Both the position numbers and the translations under genes were made by a program. Below the pieces are notes generated by a model, which was not told the DNA's origin, made no database searches, and saw nothing but the letters and a program-made list of their open reading frames with translations. Positions 12,246 to 12,350 of a stretch of DNA of 12,350 bases are shown here, piece after piece. The stretch is from Parachlorella kessleri (taxonomy: Eukaryota; Chlorophyta; Trebouxiophyceae; Chlorellales; Chlorellaceae): NCBI GenBank assembly GCA_001598975.1, contig BBXU01000778.1:1-12350 (forward strand), given 5' to 3'. The number at the start of each line of letters is the position of its first letter. The first letter of the stretch is position 1.

Positions 12246-12350
12246 AAGGTTGGGGTGGCCCCCAAGGCTGCTCCGGGTGGGGTGAAGGTCCCCGCCTAGG
12301 CTCGTGTTGCTTACGCTGGCGGAGAGCTTGCAGATCCCGCTGCATCTGCC
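12216..12350. repeat. Inverted repeat with perfect 15-bp arms at the right edge
   Basis: GGCAGATGCAGCGGG at 12216-12230 is the exact reverse complement of 12336-12350, separated by 105 bases. The right arm touches the window end, so it may be longer. The left arm lies in a coding-like stretch (RQMQR). Confidence 0.85.

Noticed and set aside
12058..12345. Minus-strand open frame starting MQRDLQALRQRK as an independent gene
   Set aside because: Only its first 14 or so residues look protein-like, and these are explained by the inverted repeat; the rest is antisense to the better plus-strand frame.

Overview
The window looks like nuclear DNA of a chlorophyte green alga, probably of the Chlamydomonas/Volvox/Haematococcus order. 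Coding stretches are GC-rich at third positions and cut into short exons. Several 5' splice sites read GTGCGC or GTGCGG, and 3' sites end in GCAG. A TGTAA motif, the usual chlorophyte poly(A) signal, lies 59 bases after the one complete stop codon. Both recognised proteins are of plant type. The order-level placement is an inference.

Layout. (1) 33-3732, minus strand: the first seven coding exons of a pyruvate decarboxylase (PDC) gene, about 230 residues holding the ThDP PYR domain and the start of the central domain; the rest lies beyond the left edge. Its 1,000-base fifth intron holds five decayed tandem copies of the start of the next exon. (2) 3733-5608: a head-to-head intergenic region with a degenerate direct repeat and no gene I can support. 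(3) 5609-9509, plus strand: a complete eight-exon gene for an F-box Tubby-like protein (503 residues), rebuilt exon by exon with all phases consistent. It is divergent: two of three phosphoinositide-contact positions and the conserved C-terminal tail are changed. Its last intron holds a four-copy 74-bp minisatellite. (4) 9510-10650: short 3' UTR, then sequence with nothing convincing. (5) about 11018-12245, plus strand: fragments of a probable further gene with strong coding bias but no family I recognise, preceded by a five-copy 24-bp repeat. A perfect 15-bp inverted repeat lies near and at the right edge.

The genes do not form a pathway. PDC is a fermentative enzyme (pyruvate to acetaldehyde and CO2). 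The F-box Tubby-like protein is a probable SCF ubiquitin-ligase substrate receptor or lipid-linked regulator. They share only a divergent upstream region. I see no defence island, CRISPR array, tRNA, rRNA or intact transposon. The most interesting points are the pseudo-exon array in PDC, the altered lipid-binding site of the Tubby domain, one GC-AG intron in each gene, and the unrecognised gene on the right.
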